Origin: Verrucomicrobiota bacterium
GTDB taxonomy: Bacteria > Verrucomicrobiota > Verrucomicrobiia > Limisphaerales > JACQFS01
DNA length: 46,408 bases
Direction: 5' to 3'
NCBI GenBank assembly: GCA_016199935.1
Contig: JACQFS010000066.1
Location: 1 to 46,408, forward strand
Shown here: in pieces, positions 18,510-29,326 of the stretch
Layout of the letters: each line of letters opens with the position of its first letter
Numbering within the stretch: position 1 is the stretch's first letter
Program-made: the position numbers and the translations under genes
Notes under the pieces: generated by a model
Database searches by the model: none
Seen by the model: only the letters and a program-made list of their open reading frames with translations
What the model was told of the DNA's origin: nothing

Positions 18510-19757
18510 TCAGGCCGGCTGCGGCTGGGGCGCGGGCGCGGCGGCGACGGGGGCCGGCGCTGACTGCGGCGGCGGCACAATCGGCTGGAGGCGGTTTTTG
18601 AAAACGTAGGTGAGCACCTTGACGTTGAGTTCCATGAAGAGGAACGGCTTGGCGATGAAGTCATTTCCTCCGCTGACGCTGGATTTCGCGCGGCTGTCGA
18701 AGTCGCTCATGCTCGTGACGAAAATCACGGGCGTGGCGCGGTAGTTCGGGAGCGCGCGAATCTTGGCGCAAAGGTCGTAGCCGTTGAGCTCCGGCATGTC
18801 CACGTCGAGGATGACGAGGTCAAACTGGTTGTCGTGGATCAGCGCGTTGGCGAGGTGCGCGTCGGGGACGCTGATCGGGCGCAGGCCGGCGCGTTCGAGC
18901 GCGAGCACGAGCGCCTTGCGCGAGATGAACTCATCGTCCACCACGAGGACGCTCACGGGCTTGACGTCCACCGGCGTGTTGTCGGCGGTGGCCATCGCGC
19001 CGAGGAAATCCATCGAGTTGGCCAGCGTTCGCAGCGTCGAAGAGTTGATGCTCTTGGGCTTGTCGTGCAGTTCCTTGAGCAAAGCCTCCAGCGCGGAGGA
19101 GAGCTGCGCGAGGCTGCGCAGTCCCGCGACGGCGGCGGCGCCGGTGAGGCCGTGAACGCGGCGGTAAATGTCGTCGAGCTGGTTGACGCGCGTGGTCTCG
19201 TCGTCAGTCTTGACGAGGCTCTGGAGCGACTGGCGGAGATTGTTGACCAGTTCCGGCGCGACTTCGGGAAAGGTGCGCGGGTCGTCTTTGCCGATGGGCA
19301 GCTTCTGGATGAACGAAGTCTGCGAGCTCACGGGCGCGGGTGCCGGCGTGCTGCCGGGCTTGCCGGCGTCGTCGGGCCGCGGCTGCACGCCGGCGGCGAT
19401 GACGTTGGAGATGGCCTCGACGAGTTCGCGCGGATTGACGGTGGCCTTGTTGAAGACCTGCTGGGCGCCGGCCTTGAGCGCGTCCTGCACCATGTCGGGC
19501 AGATACGCGTTGGTGAAGACGACGATCGGGAGTTTCTCGAACGATTTTTGCGCGCGGATCTTCTTCAGGATTTCCACGCCGTTGATGACCGGCAGCATGA
19601 GATCGAGCAGCACGATGTCGGGATGATGCTCGTGGATCTTGAAGAACCCGTCCTGGCCGCTGGCGCAGGTCTCGACCTTGAAGCCGTTCTTTTCAAACAC
19701 GCCGCGGTAGAGGTTGGCGACGATCGGATCGTCTTCGATGATGAGGAGTTTTTTCAC
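18510..19757 (-). CDS. REC-Hpt-REC phosphorelay protein
   Basis: A 415-residue protein. The first receiver (about 1-122) has LLIIEDD, D52 in VLLDLMLP and a conserved Lys in FNKA. A central helical region (about 163-255) resembles an Hpt domain, with H202 in RRVHGLTGAA where the usual motif is HxLKG. The second receiver (about 267-390) has VLVVDDE, D318 in VILDVDMPELNG, FVTS and AKPF. The tail is Pro/Ala/Gln-rich. No DNA-binding or enzymatic output is present, so it probably shuttles phosphate. It is last in the run of three signalling genes, 22 bases after the hybrid kinase gene. The two receivers allow two inputs or a phosphate sink. Confidence 0.85.
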   Translation of the reverse strand: MKKLLIIEDDPIVANLYRGVFEKNGFKVETCASGQDGFFKIHEHHPDIVLLDLMLPVINGVEILKKIRAQKSFEKLPIVVFTNAYLPDMVQDALKAGAQQVFNKATVNPRELVEAISNVIAAGVQPRPDDAGKPGSTPAPAPVSSQTSFIQKLPIGKDDPRTFPEVAPELVNNLRQSLQSLVKTDDETTRVNQLDDIYRRVHGLTGAAAVAGLRSLAQLSSALEALLKELHDKPKSINSSTLRTLANSMDFLGAMATADNTPVDVKPVSVLVVDDEFISRKALVLALERAGLRPISVPDAHLANALIHDNQFDLVILDVDMPELNGYDLCAKIRALPNYRATPVIFVTSMSDFDSRAKSSVSGGNDFIAKPFLFMELNVKVLTYVFKNRLQPIVPPPQSAPAPVAAAPAPQPQPA

Positions 19758-19779
19758 GGTGATAATTGGGTTGGGTGAC

Positions 19780-22233
19780 TCAGTTGTTTTTCGTCGGCGT
19801 CATCTTGCTGGCGAGAAAGGTGCGGATCGTTTCGAGCGAGGCGTAGGCGGATTCGAGCATCTTGGGCGCGCCGGCGAGGTCGTTCTCCTTGCCCTGGCGT
19901 TCCAACTCGCGCAACTGGGGGACGATGGCGTTCATGCCGCACGTCGCGCTCGCGCCCACGGAGCCGTGGGCGACGGAACGGATTTCCGGCGCCGCCTGCC
20001 GTTCGATGGCCGAGGCGATTTGCTCGAGCTGTTTCTCGGTTTGTTTGAACCAGACGTCCACAATGTCTTTCAGGCCGTCGGCGCTTCCGCCGGTGAAATA
20101 ATCCAAACGGTCCATGTCCACGGGAGCAGCTTCATTGCCATTGGCGGCGGGCGCGCTGGCGGCTGCCGCCGGGGTCGCGGGTTGCGCCGGGGCGCTCGGC
20201 TGGGCGACGGGCGCGCTTTTCCGCTGCCCCAAAAACGCACCCCACTTTTCCAGCATCGCCCCGAGCGTCTCCGGCCGGAGCGGCTTGGCCAGATAGTCGT
20301 CCATCCCGGCGGCGAGACACTTCTCCCGGTCGCCCACCATCGAGTTCGCGGTCATCGCGATGATGATCGGCCGCTGCTCGCGCGGAAACTTTTCGCAAAG
20401 CACGCGCGTGGCCGTGAAGCCGTCCATCACCGGCATCTGCACGTCCATGAAGACGATGTCGTAGGTCTCGCGCCCGGTGGCGTCCACGGCTTCCTGGCCG
20501 TTCAAGACGCGGTGCGGTTCGTAACCGACGCGCTGAAGCATCTTGGTGCCGACGGTCAGGTTGATGGCGTTGTCGTCCACGAGGAGGATTTTCAACGGCA
20601 GGCGCTCGGCGAGATTGTTCGCGGCCCTGGCCGGGGCCGCGGCGGCGACCGGCTGGTCCTGGGTGCCCTGCTTGAGTTGCAAAAGCGCGTGGAGCGCCTG
20701 CGCCGGCTTGACCGGCTTGAACAGCCGCGCGGCGAACGGGCCGGACTTGCACTCGTTCTTCTGGCTCACCGCGTCGAGATGCGAGAGCAGGACCATCTGC
20801 GGGGCGCGCTCGCCGAGCATGGTGCGGATTTCCGTCGCGAGATGGCGGCCGTTGGTTTTTGGCAGCGACAAATCCACAAGCGCGAAGTCCGCCGCGCCGC
20901 CCTGCTGAAACCACTTCACGGCCTCCTCGGCGTTGGCGACGGCGGCGACCTCCATGCCCCATTTGCGTGCGGCGTTCGCGAGCAACCGGCGGGACGTCTC
21001 GTGATCTTCGACCACCAGCAACCGCGAACCGCGCAAGGCCGTGGGCTCCGTCGCCTCGGCGTCCGGCGCGGGCGCGACCTCTAGGAGCACGGTGAAATGA
21101 AACGTCGTCCCCTTGCCGACTTCGCTCTCCAGCCACAGCCGCCCGCCCATCAGCTCGACCAGCCGTTTGGAAATCGTCAGGCCCAGGCCGGTGCCGCCGA
21201 ACTCGCGCGCGACCGACGCGTCGGCCTGGCAGAACGCCTGGAACAATTTTTCAATCTTCTCCGCGGCAATGCCGATGCCCGTGTCGCGGATCTGAAAGTG
21301 CAACGGCAGCTTCGCTCCGCGGGAGCCGTCGGCGTCCACGCCGACGCGCACGACGACCTCGCCGGCGGCCGTGAACTTGATCGCGTTGCTGACGAGGTTC
21401 ACCAGCACCTGCCGCAGCCGCGTGACATCGCCGCGCACCATCGTCGGCACGCCGTCGTCGGCATCGCACGCGAGGTCCAATTGTTTCTCGCCGGCCCGAG
21501 CCGCGAGCAGGTCGAGCGCTTCCTCGACGCACTTGCGCACGTCGAAGGGGCGGTCCTCCAGATCCATCTTGGAGGACTCGATCTTGGAAAAATCCAGCAC
21601 GTCGTTGATCAGCGAGAGCAACTGCTCGCCGCTGGTGCGAATCGTGTCGAGCAACTCGCGTTGCGCCGGGATGAGTTCCGTCTCGCCCAGCAGTGTCGTC
21701 ATGCCGATCACCGCGTTCATCGGCGTGCGGATCTCGTGGCTCATGTTCGCGAGGAACTGCGACTTCGCCCGGGTCGCGCCCTCGGCGGTGATGCGCGCGG
21801 CGTCCAGCTCGCGGTTGGCCTTTTCCAATTCGTCCTGCAGCCGCTTCTGGCGCACCACGGCGCGCACGCGCGCGCTGAGTTCGCCCATTTGAAACGGCTT
21901 GGTGATGTAATCCGTCGCGCCCATTTCGAACCCGCGAATTTTCGCCTCCACGTCGGAGCACGCGGTCAGCACGATCACGGGCAGGTGCGCGAGGTCGGCG
22001 TGGGCGCGAATTTTTTCCAGCACGGTGAAGCCATCGGAGTCCGGCAGGCGAAGGTCCAGCAGGACGAGGTCGAACGGATTTTCCGCCGCGGTGGCGAGCG
22101 CGTCGGCGGCGGTGGTGACCTGGGTGAGTTGCACGCCATCGGCCTGGAGGTGAACGGCCATGAGGTCCTTCACTTCCAGATCGTCATCAACTAGCAAGAT
22201 GCGGGGGCCAGCCCCGGTTGCGGGCGAATTCAT
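19780..22233 (-). CDS. Hybrid histidine kinase, REC-HisKA-HATPase-REC-REC-Hpt
   Basis: An 817-residue cytosolic protein with no membrane segment. An N-terminal receiver (about 10-125; D60 in VLLDLRLP, K112) precedes a coiled coil and a HisKA domain with phosphoacceptor H166 in [16 protein letters not shown]. The HATPase (275-395) shows [19 protein letters not shown]. Two more receivers follow ([12 protein letters not shown] with [17 protein letters not shown] with [11 protein letters not shown]), then an Hpt-like domain with His in [10 protein letters not shown], which lacks the usual Leu-Lys of HxLKG. It probably takes signal through the N-terminal receiver, perhaps from the upstream PAS kinase. 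The ATG at 22233 starts just before the receiver and lies 17 bases after the upstream stop. Confidence 0.9.
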   Translation of the reverse strand: MNSPATGAGPRILLVDDDLEVKDLMAVHLQADGVQLTQVTTAADALATAAENPFDLVLLDLRLPDSDGFTVLEKIRAHADLAHLPVIVLTACSDVEAKIRGFEMGATDYITKPFQMGELSARVRAVVRQKRLQDELEKANRELDAARITAEGATRAKSQFLANMSHEIRTPMNAVIGMTTLLGETELIPAQRELLDTIRTSGEQLLSLINDVLDFSKIESSKMDLEDRPFDVRKCVEEALDLLAARAGEKQLDLACDADDGVPTMVRGDVTRLRQVLVNLVSNAIKFTAAGEVVVRVGVDADGSRGAKLPLHFQIRDTGIGIAAEKIEKLFQAFCQADASVAREFGGTGLGLTISKRLVELMGGRLWLESEVGKGTTFHFTVLLEVAPAPDAEATEPTALRGSRLLVVEDHETSRRLLANAARKWGMEVAAVANAEEAVKWFQQGGAADFALVDLSLPKTNGRHLATEIRTMLGERAPQMVLLSHLDAVSQKNECKSGPFAARLFKPVKPAQALHALLQLKQGTQDQPVAAAAPARAANNLAERLPLKILLVDDNAINLTVGTKMLQRVGYEPHRVLNGQEAVDATGRETYDIVFMDVQMPVMDGFTATRVLCEKFPREQRPIIIAMTANSMVGDREKCLAAGMDDYLAKPLRPETLGAMLEKWGAFLGQRKSAPVAQPSAPAQPATPAAAASAPAANGNEAAPVDMDRLDYFTGGSADGLKDIVDVWFKQTEKQLEQIASAIERQAAPEIRSVAHGSVGASATCGMNAIVPQLRELERQGKENDLAGAPKMLESAYASLETIRTFLASKMTPTKNN

Positions 22234-22250
22234 GCGCGGCCGCGGAGCGG

Positions 22251-25200
22251 TCAGCGGCGGGCCGTGGCCTTCAAGGCCTCCAAGGCGGCGCGCGCACGTT
22301 CTAACTCTGCGGCCAACTGCGTGAGCAGGTCGCGTTCCGACATTTGAGAATTCTCCCGGAGCCCCTGCTCCAGTTTGAGGCACACGGCCGCCAGCGCCCG
22401 GGCGCCCATGTTGGTCGCGCTGCCCTTGAGCGTGTGCGCGGCCAGCCGCAGTTTGTCCCGGTCGCCCGCCTCGACGGCCGCGGTGATTTTCCCGATTTGT
22501 GACGGTGCGTCTTCCAGAAACAGGTCAATCAGCTCGATGACCAGCGGCGCCTGCGCGGGGTCGTGGAGGTCGCCGAGGTTCGCGAGCACGGCGTGGTCAA
22601 CCGGCTCCATGGCGGCCGGCGCGATTATTTCGGCGGTCGCGGCGATGGCGTGGGAAGCCGCCGTGGCGACTTGCGCGGAGACGTGTTCGCCGCTGCGGGT
22701 GAGCGCCGCACGGAGTTTCGCCACCTCGACGGGTTTGACAATGTAGTCGTCCATCCCGGCACCGATGCATTCCTCGCGGTCGCCCATCAACGCATTGGCC
22801 GTCATTGCGATGATGTAAACGCGTCGCGCGCCCGGCCCGGCCTGGGCCTCGCGCTGGCGGATCAGGCGCGTGGTCTGGTAGCCGTCGAGGTCGGGCATCT
22901 GGCAGTCCATCAGCACCACGTCGTATTGCTTCTGCGCGAGCGCGGCGAGCGCTTCGTTGCCGTTGGTCGCGTTGTCGGCGGTGAGGCCGAGCTTTTCCAA
23001 CTGCCGCAGCGCGACCTTGCGGTTCACCGCGTTGTCCTCGGCGAGCAGGATGCGCAGCGCGCGCCCCGGTGAAACGACGGTGACCTGCGTGTCGAACGCG
23101 GCCGGTTGTTCCGTGCGGTCGGTCCGCTCGCCCAGTAGCACGGCGGTCAGGCAACTGACGAGCCGCCTGAGGCGGACTGGCTTCGCGAGCTTTGCGGCGA
23201 CGGCGGCTTCGCCCGGGCCTTCGGTCTTTTCATCGAGCGACGTGAGCAGGATGACCTCGGTGGCGCGCAGGTTTTCGTCCGCCTTGATCGCGGCGGCCAA
23301 CGCGAGGCCGTCGGTGTCGGGCATCTGCGCGTCGGCCAGGACGAGCCGGAACGGATTTCCCTCCGCCGCCGCGCGGCGCAGCGCGGCGAGCGCGACGGTG
23401 GCGGAGTTGACGGCCTCGGCGGACATCTGCAACCCGGCCAGCGTGTCGCGCAGGCAGAGCGCGTGCGTGTGGTTGTCGTCCACCGCGAGCACGCGCTGCG
23501 ACGCCAGCGCCGGCACGGAAAGCGGTGCCGCGGGCAGCGTCTTGAACGGCAGCGTGAACCAGAAGGTCGAGCCGTCGCCCGGCGTGCTCTCGATGCCGAT
23601 CTTGCCGCGCATCAACTCGACGAGTTGTTTGGAAATGGACAGCCCGAGGCCCGTGCCGCCGTAACGCCGCGCCATCGAGCCGTCGGCCTGCGTGAAGCTT
23701 TGGAAAATTTTCGCCTGCGCCTCGGGCGTCACGCCGATGCCGGTGTCGCTCACGGTGAAACGCAGTGTGACCTCGTCGCCGTTTTCGCCTTCCTTCTCCA
23801 CGCGCACGACGACCTCGCCCTGCTCGGTGAACTTCACGGCGTTGCCGACGAGGTTGGTGAGCACCTGCCGGAACCGGCCGGGGTCGGCGCGCACGGCCGT
23901 CGGCACGTCAGGCAGAATGAGGCTCATGACCTCGATGCCCTTCGTCTGCGCCCGGCCGGCGAGCAGTTCGATGGTCGTCTCGACCGCGTCGCGGAGGTCG
24001 AACTCCACCGAGTCGAAGGTGAGTTTGCCCGCCTCGATTTTTGAGAAGTCGAGGATGTCGTTGATGATCGTCAGCAGCGCCTCGGTGCTGACGCGGATGG
24101 TCTGGGCGAAGTCGCGCTGCTTGGCGCTGAGGCGCGTGTCGAGCAGCAGGTCCACCATCCCCTGGATGCCGTTCATCGGCGTGCGGATCTCGTGGCTCAT
24201 GGTCGCAAGGAACTGCGACTTCTGCCGCGCCATCTCCAGCGCCGCGTCGCGCGTGACCTGGAGTTCGCCCTCGATGCGCTTGAGTTCGGTGATGTCGCGC
24301 GAGATGCCGATGAGTCCGATGACTTCGCAGGCACGGTTGCGCATCGGCACTTTCGTGACGGACGCCCACAACTCCTCGCCGTGCGAGCCGGTCTGGCGCT
24401 CGGCCTTGTTCACGATGGCGTGGCCGGTCGTCATGATGAACTGCTCGTCTTCGCGGAATCGCTGCGCGTCCGCCGCCGGATGAACGGCGAAATCATCCTT
24501 GCCGATGAGGTCTTCCTCGCTGTTGACGCCGAGCCGTTTCACCATCGCGAGACTGCAGCGGATGAATCGCGAGCTCGTGTCCTTGAAGTAAATGCGGTCG
24601 GGCACGTTGCCGAGCAGCGCGCTCAACAGGTCGCGCTCGTGCGCCAGCGCCTGCTCCATCTGCTTGCGTTCCGTCTCGTCCCAGAACAATCCCTGGATGC
24701 CGATGACGCGGCTGGCCGAATCCACGAGCGGCGTCTTCAGCACGTGGACGTGGCGTTTGCCGCCGTCGGGAGCCTCGTATTCCTCGACCGTCTCGAACGC
24801 CTGCCGCGTCTCCATCACGCGCCGGTCGTCCGCCTGGTATTTCTTCGCCAGCTCCGCGGGGAAAAAATCGAAATCCGTCTTGCCGAGGATGTCCTCAAGC
24901 GACCGCCCGAGGATCGTGCAGAACCGCTGGTTGGCGAACGTGAACCGCTCCTCGGTGTCCTTCCGGAAAATGTTCACCGGCAGGCTCTCGACCAGCGAGT
25001 GATAAAGCAGCTCCGACTCGCGCAGCGCGATCTCGTAGCGTTTGCGCGCGGTGACGTCCTGCACCGTGCCCTCGTAGTAGAGCAGCCGCCCGCCGGCGTC
25101 ACGCACGGCGTGGGCGTTCTCCGCGATCCAGATTTTGCTGCCGTCCTTGCGGAAGATTTCCGACTCGAAGTCGTTGATGCGGTCATGCTCCGCCATCAGC

Positions 25201-25829
25201 CGCGCGAACTCCGTGCGCCGGTCGTCGTCCACGTAGAGCTGCGCCTCGATGCTGCGCACGGCGGACTTCAATTCCTGCGCCGTCTCGTAGCCGTAGATTT
25301 GCGCCAGCGTGTCGTTCGCCGTGAGATAGCGCCCGTCGGGCGTCGTCTGGAAAATTCCCTCCGAGACATTTTCGTAAATGCTCCGGTAGCGTTCCTCCGC
25401 CAGCCGCATCTGGTCCTCCGTGCGGCGACGGTCCGTCACGTCGCGCGCCCGCACCGCGGCACCCAGTTGCCGGCCGAGCCAGTCCGTGAGCGGGTTGTAG
25501 AAGACTTCGTAGACGCGGCGGAAGCCGGAGTCCGCGCCGAGTTCGCGTTCGTCGGTGAACTGCTCGCCGGCCAGCGCCCGCTGCCACAGCGGCACCAGCC
25601 GGTCGCGTTCCTCCGGCAGGTGCTCCAGCAGTTCGGGCAGGCTGGCGCCGACGGTGACGTCCTTGTGAAACACTTTCTTGAACTCCTCCCGGAACGCGCG
25701 GTTGAACGCGGTGAACCGCAGGTTCATGTCCACCGCGGCGATGAAATCCGGGCTGCCCTCGAGGATGCCGCGCAACACCTGGATGTATTGCTCGTCGTGG
25801 AGGAAATCGCTGGACGGGTGCTCAGGCAT
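22251..25829 (-). CDS. Large PAS-domain hybrid histidine kinase
   Basis: A 1192-residue cytosolic sensor. Four PAS domains are visible (about 12-135, 145-265, 272-392 and 395-520), the second to fourth ending in DVTxRK-, DETERK- and DITELK-type PAC segments. HisKA follows with H546 in [16 protein letters not shown], then HATPase ([17 protein letters not shown]), receiver 1 ([21 protein letters not shown]), receiver 2 ([21 protein letters not shown]) and a C-terminal Hpt with canonical [14 protein letters not shown]. There is no membrane anchor, so it likely senses redox, light or small ligands inside the cell; the ligand is unknown. It is first of the three-gene phosphorelay run. Confidence 0.93.
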   Translation of the reverse strand: MPEHPSSDFLHDEQYIQVLRGILEGSPDFIAAVDMNLRFTAFNRAFREEFKKVFHKDVTVGASLPELLEHLPEERDRLVPLWQRALAGEQFTDERELGADSGFRRVYEVFYNPLTDWLGRQLGAAVRARDVTDRRRTEDQMRLAEERYRSIYENVSEGIFQTTPDGRYLTANDTLAQIYGYETAQELKSAVRSIEAQLYVDDDRRTEFARLMAEHDRINDFESEIFRKDGSKIWIAENAHAVRDAGGRLLYYEGTVQDVTARKRYEIALRESELLYHSLVESLPVNIFRKDTEERFTFANQRFCTILGRSLEDILGKTDFDFFPAELAKKYQADDRRVMETRQAFETVEEYEAPDGGKRHVHVLKTPLVDSASRVIGIQGLFWDETERKQMEQALAHERDLLSALLGNVPDRIYFKDTSSRFIRCSLAMVKRLGVNSEEDLIGKDDFAVHPAADAQRFREDEQFIMTTGHAIVNKAERQTGSHGEELWASVTKVPMRNRACEVIGLIGISRDITELKRIEGELQVTRDAALEMARQKSQFLATMSHEIRTPMNGIQGMVDLLLDTRLSAKQRDFAQTIRVSTEALLTIINDILDFSKIEAGKLTFDSVEFDLRDAVETTIELLAGRAQTKGIEVMSLILPDVPTAVRADPGRFRQVLTNLVGNAVKFTEQGEVVVRVEKEGENGDEVTLRFTVSDTGIGVTPEAQAKIFQSFTQADGSMARRYGGTGLGLSISKQLVELMRGKIGIESTPGDGSTFWFTLPFKTLPAAPLSVPALASQRVLAVDDNHTHALCLRDTLAGLQMSAEAVNSATVALAALRRAAAEGNPFRLVLADAQMPDTDGLALAAAIKADENLRATEVILLTSLDEKTEGPGEAAVAAKLAKPVRLRRLVSCLTAVLLGERTDRTEQPAAFDTQVTVVSPGRALRILLAEDNAVNRKVALRQLEKLGLTADNATNGNEALAALAQKQYDVVLMDCQMPDLDGYQTTRLIRQREAQAGPGARRVYIIAMTANALMGDREECIGAGMDDYIVKPVEVAKLRAALTRSGEHVSAQVATAASHAIAATAEIIAPAAMEPVDHAVLANLGDLHDPAQAPLVIELIDLFLEDAPSQIGKITAAVEAGDRDKLRLAAHTLKGSATNMGARALAAVCLKLEQGLRENSQMSERDLLTQLAAELERARAALEALKATARR

Positions 25830-25914
25830 AACAGCGCCGGGAAATTCTCACGCGCCGCGGCACGTGGCAAGGATGCACGCACGTCCCCGAAAAGGCGCGG
25901 GACGCGGTCAGGTT

Positions 25915-27213
25915 CTACTTCAGCCACTTCGGCACCGACTCGCCCGCCCACAACTCGGGCAGTTCTTGCCGCGCGCGCACCACGGCGGATTTGTTTCCGC
26001 TCACCAACACTTCGGCCGCCTGCGCGCGCGTGTTGTAGTTCGACGCCATCACGAAGCCGTAGGCCCCCGCGCTGAGCAGCGCGAGGTGATCGCCCTCGCC
26101 CACCTTCGGCAGCGGGCGGTTCTTGCAGAAATAATCGCCCGACTCGCAGATGGGGCCGACCACGTCGGAGGAAACGGGCGCGCCGCCCTGCTTCGTCAGC
26201 GGCACGATCTGGTGATACGAGTCATAGAACGCCGGGCGGATGAGATCGTTCATCGCGGCGTCCACGATCACGAAATTCTTTTTGCCCGTGCGCTTCACGT
26301 ATTCCACGCGCGTCACGAGGATGCCCGCGTTGCCACAGATGAAACGGCCCGGCTCCATCAGGATTTTCAGCCCGAGCGGCTTGAGCAAAGGCACAAGCGT
26401 GTTCGCGTAACTTTGCGGCGTGAGAATTTTCTTCGCCTTCGGCTGCTCCCACCACTTCGCGTCACCGCTGTCGAGCGCCGGGTCATAGACGATGCCCAGC
26501 CCGCCGCCGATGCTGAAGAACTCGAAGTCATATTTCCTCGCGAGCTTCGTGACGAGCGGCAGCACCTTCTTCACCGCCAACTCGAATGGCTTCACCTCGG
26601 TGAGCTGCGAACCGATGTGCATTTGGAGGCCGCGCAGGCGGAGATTCTTCAACCTGCTCGCGCGCGCATACACGCCTTCGACCTGCTCGAAGGCGATGCC
26701 GAATTTGTTTTCGTAGGTGCCGGTCGTGATCTTCGCGTGCGTGTGCGCGTCAATGTTCGGGTTCACGCGCACGGCGACGGGCGCGATTTTTTTCAGCCGC
26801 GCCGCGACTTTGTTGATGCGCCGCAGCTCCGGCTCGCTCTCGGCGTTGAAGCAGTAAATTCCCGCGCGCAGGGCGAACTCGATCTCGCACTCGGTCTTGC
26901 CCACGCCGGCGAAGACGCACTTGCGCAAATCGCCGCCCGCCGCCTTCACGCGGCGCAATTCCCCCTCGCTCACCGTGTCGAAGCCGCCGCCGAGATTCAC
27001 GATTGTGCGGAGCACGGCGAGATTGGAGTTGGCCTTGAGCGCGAAGCAGACGAGGTGATCGAGCGGCGCGAGCGCGGCATCGAGCTTGGCGAAATGATCG
27101 GCGAGCGTGTGCTGCGAATAGACGTAAAGCGGCGTGCCGTGCCGCTTCACGAGCGACTCGACGGACACGCGTTCGCAATACAGCTTCGAACCGACATAAC
27201 GGAAATCATGCAT
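25915..27213 (-). CDS. lysA: Diaminopimelate decarboxylase
   Basis: A 432-residue group IV PLP-dependent decarboxylase. The PLP lysine is K60 in CFALKANSN; GGGFDTVSEGEL, RVNPNIDAHTH, LQMHIGSQLTE, FSIGGGLGI, MEPGRFICGNAGI and ICESGDYF with the active-site Cys follow in family order. It makes lysine from meso-diaminopimelate. The length and motifs are normal, in contrast to the divergent relative at 44635. It stands apart from the signalling genes by 85 bases and from the SanA-like gene by 67 bases. Confidence 0.93.
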   Translation of the reverse strand: MHDFRYVGSKLYCERVSVESLVKRHGTPLYVYSQHTLADHFAKLDAALAPLDHLVCFALKANSNLAVLRTIVNLGGGFDTVSEGELRRVKAAGGDLRKCVFAGVGKTECEIEFALRAGIYCFNAESEPELRRINKVAARLKKIAPVAVRVNPNIDAHTHAKITTGTYENKFGIAFEQVEGVYARASRLKNLRLRGLQMHIGSQLTEVKPFELAVKKVLPLVTKLARKYDFEFFSIGGGLGIVYDPALDSGDAKWWEQPKAKKILTPQSYANTLVPLLKPLGLKILMEPGRFICGNAGILVTRVEYVKRTGKKNFVIVDAAMNDLIRPAFYDSYHQIVPLTKQGGAPVSSDVVGPICESGDYFCKNRPLPKVGEGDHLALLSAGAYGFVMASNYNTRAQAAEVLVSGNKSAVVRARQELPELWAGESVPKWLK

Positions 27214-27280
27214 GGCGCGTCGTTATGCCAAAGCGCGGGGAACGGGGCAAAGGGTAAAATGGTCGAAGCACTTCGCGCGC

Positions 27281-27949
27281 TCACTGCGCGGCGATCTGAA
27301 TTTCCACCGGCTCGCCGAGGAAATGCGGCCCGCGACGGAACACGAATACATCGAGCGCCGCCAGGCAGCGCGCCGCGACCTCGCGGGCGCGTGAGCGGAA
27401 CGACCAGCTTGCCGGCACGCGTTCAGAGCAGAACACCACCGCCTCCACTCCGGAGTGTCGCGCGAGGAACACGGCACGGTGCGCATGAAAATCATCGGTG
27501 ATGAGCGTGAGTCGCGCCTGACCAAAAACTTTCCTGGCGCGCACGACCGAGTCGAGCGTGCGGACGCCGGCGTAGTCGAGCGTCATCGCGCGCTCGGGCA
27601 CGCCGAGGGCGAGCAGGGCGCCCTTCATCGCGGTCGGCTCGTCGTAGGTGGCGGTGTGATTGTCGCCGCTCAGGAGCAGGTGTTTCACCTTGCCCACGCG
27701 CCAGAGTTCCGCGGCGGCGGCGATGCGGTTTCTGAAATGCAGGTTCGTGCGCCCGCCCTTCACGGTCGGCGCGGTGCCGAGCACGAGGCCGACATCATTT
27801 GCCGGCAGCGTGGAAATGTCGGTGAAGACACTGGCATCGCCGCCGCGGACAACCCACCAATTGAACAGCGTCGCAATCGTCGTCGCAACGGCGATGGCTG
27901 CGAGCAGGATTGCAGTGGCGACGCGCCGTTTTCTGATGAGCCATTTCAT
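27281..27949 (-). CDS. SanA/YdcF-like (DUF218) membrane-anchored protein
   Basis: A 222-residue protein with one N-terminal membrane helix (about 12-33) and a periplasmic DUF218 domain: VGLVLGTAPTVKGGRTN, FRNRIAAAAELW, LLLSGDNHTATYDEP, LDYAGVRTLDSVVRAR and ITDDFHAHRAVFLAR. This is the SanA branch, linked in E. coli to envelope exclusion of vancomycin. Enzymatic activity is not established. The ATG at 27949 overlaps the TGA of the upstream gene by 4 bases, so it is coupled to the secreted GH18-like protein. The longer upstream frame belongs to the neighbour's antisense-free shadow and was not used. Confidence 0.85.
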   Translation of the reverse strand: MKWLIRKRRVATAILLAAIAVATTIATLFNWWVVRGGDASVFTDISTLPANDVGLVLGTAPTVKGGRTNLHFRNRIAAAAELWRVGKVKHLLLSGDNHTATYDEPTAMKGALLALGVPERAMTLDYAGVRTLDSVVRARKVFGQARLTLITDDFHAHRAVFLARHSGVEAVVFCSERVPASWSFRSRAREVAARCLAALDVFVFRRGPHFLGEPVEIQIAAQ

Positions 27950-28956
27950 GGTTTGCCTTCGCCGGATTTGGGCACGGCAGGGGAAGTTTTGCCAGCCACC
28001 ATTTCCCGAAACGCCTTGTAGTGAAAATACGCGATGCCGCCGAAGCCGCGCTCGCTGCCGAAGGCGTTCGTGACCTTGGCGGTCTCCGTTTCCATCTCCT
28101 TCGCCGTGCGACCGAAGAACGTCTCCATGCGCGGGCCGATGTCCGCCATTTTCACGCCGACGAAAACTTTCGCGCGCCGCGCTGCCGTGTCCTTCACCGT
28201 TCGTTCCGTCAGGGCGACGAGACCGTTCTTGCCTTCGGCGGTGTTGCGGTAGGACATGAGCACGACATTGTCCGCGAGGTCGCCGAGATGTTTCGTCGCA
28301 TCCTGCGTGCGGCCGTTGAGTGTCACGGGCCAGCGGGTCGAGCCGTCGTCCGCGGGCTTGTCGAACCAGAAGGGCAGGTCCACGCCGAAAACCACATACG
28401 GGTTGCCGCGTAGGCGCGCGGCAGCGCGGGCGTTCACCTCCACGAACTGTTGCAAAATCGCCGTGCGTTCCGCGTCGGTGCTCGTCTTCCAAGCTGGGAG
28501 GCCGTGCGGCTCGATGTCGAAATGAATTCCGTCGAAGCGCTCGCCCGCGGACGCGGCGGCGTTGAACTCGAGCACCGCGTCCACGTGCGCGAGCGGGCGG
28601 TCGTGCTTGTCGCGCAGCGCGTAAGACGGATCGCCGCTCAAGGCGTGGACGTGCAAGCCCGCGCGGTGCGCCTCGCCGAGGAGCGCGCGCAGGGCGGGCG
28701 TGTCCGCCGCGGGCACCGTGCTGGAATATTTTCCGCGCTCGTCGCTGCCGCGGGCGTAGTGCATTTGGAGAAAGATTTCCGTGATGCGGCGTTCACGGGA
28801 GAAGGCAACGAGCTGCGCACGCTCGGCGGCGTTCGTGAGCAGCGCCTTGGTTTCGTAAACCCACATCGCGCCCGCGGGCGCGGCGGTTTCCGCGGCCGAC
28901 GCGACGGTCGCGCCGAGGAGGAACGCGAGCAGGGCGGGGAGCCGGCCGGTTTTCAC
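27946..28956 (-). CDS. Secreted protein with GH18-like motif, function unknown
   Basis: A 336-residue protein with a clear signal peptide (MKTGRLPALLAFLLGATVAS, cleavage near residue 22-27). ITEIFLQMHYARG, then FDGIHFDIEPHG (142-152), then VVLMSYRN and VFVGVKMADIGP, are spaced like the strands of a TIM barrel. DGIHFDIE resembles the DGxDxDxE catalytic motif of GH18 glycosidases, with His at the second Asp and E149 as the likely acid. The family is not recognised beyond this. The GTG at 28956 is chosen because it overlaps the upstream stop (GTGA) and gives a proper signal peptide. It is coupled to the SanA-like gene downstream. Confidence 0.7.
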   Translation of the reverse strand: MKTGRLPALLAFLLGATVASAAETAAPAGAMWVYETKALLTNAAERAQLVAFSRERRITEIFLQMHYARGSDERGKYSSTVPAADTPALRALLGEAHRAGLHVHALSGDPSYALRDKHDRPLAHVDAVLEFNAAASAGERFDGIHFDIEPHGLPAWKTSTDAERTAILQQFVEVNARAAARLRGNPYVVFGVDLPFWFDKPADDGSTRWPVTLNGRTQDATKHLGDLADNVVLMSYRNTAEGKNGLVALTERTVKDTAARRAKVFVGVKMADIGPRMETFFGRTAKEMETETAKVTNAFGSERGFGGIAYFHYKAFREMVAGKTSPAVPKSGEGKP

Positions 28957-29234
28957 TTCCTGGCGTTGCGGACGGCTTCCCGTTTCGCCTCCCACTCGGC
29001 GGTCAGGCGCGGCTTCTCCTCTTTCCAACGGCTCTCGGCCTCGTCCATCGCGGAGATTTCGCCCTTGTCGGCGGCGGCGTTCATCTCGTCGCGGGTGGCG
29101 AGTTCGCGCTCGGCGACCTTCGCCTTGTAAACGCGGTCGAGTTCGGCGAGTTCCTCTTTCTGTTTGGCGGTGAGCTTGACGGGCGCGGACTGTTTGCCCA
29201 GGCGCTCCATGGCGATTTCGTAGGCAGATTTCAT
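28953..29234 (-). CDS. Small charged helical protein, unknown function
   Basis: A 93-residue protein, rich in Lys, Glu and Ala, predicted by eye to be almost all alpha helix with heptad-like spacing (KLTAKQKEELAELDRVYKAK; AESRWKEEKPRLTAEWEAK). No signal peptide or known motif was recognised. It begins the overlapping run with the secreted GH18-like and SanA-like genes (4-base overlaps), which supports it as a real gene. A palindromic repeat lies just upstream of its ATG. Confidence 0.65.
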   Translation of the reverse strand: MKSAYEIAMERLGKQSAPVKLTAKQKEELAELDRVYKAKVAERELATRDEMNAAADKGEISAMDEAESRWKEEKPRLTAEWEAKREAVRNARK

Positions 29235-29237
29235 TTT

Positions 29238-29326
29238 GAGTCAGTGGTCAGCGGTCAGTGACGGGAGGGAATGTAGCGAGGCCGTGTGGTGAAAGCTACT
29301 GACAACGGACAACTGACTACTGACTC
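29238..29326. repeat. Palindromic repeat, family D, between Rieske gene and small charged gene
   Basis: Inverted repeat of GTCAGT-type units: left arm gagtcagtggtcagcggtca (29238 on) and right arm ending aactgactactgactc at 29326. The outer 14 bases pair with one mismatch, the inner part is looser, and the loop is about 35 bases. The right arm supplies the last codons and TAG stop (29317-29319) of the Rieske gene. Confidence 0.75.

Noticed and set aside
19714-22194. Large + strand open frames opposite the hybrid kinase
   Set aside because: Arg/His/Ala-rich translations with no domains; the - strand has complete REC, HisKA and HATPase motifs.
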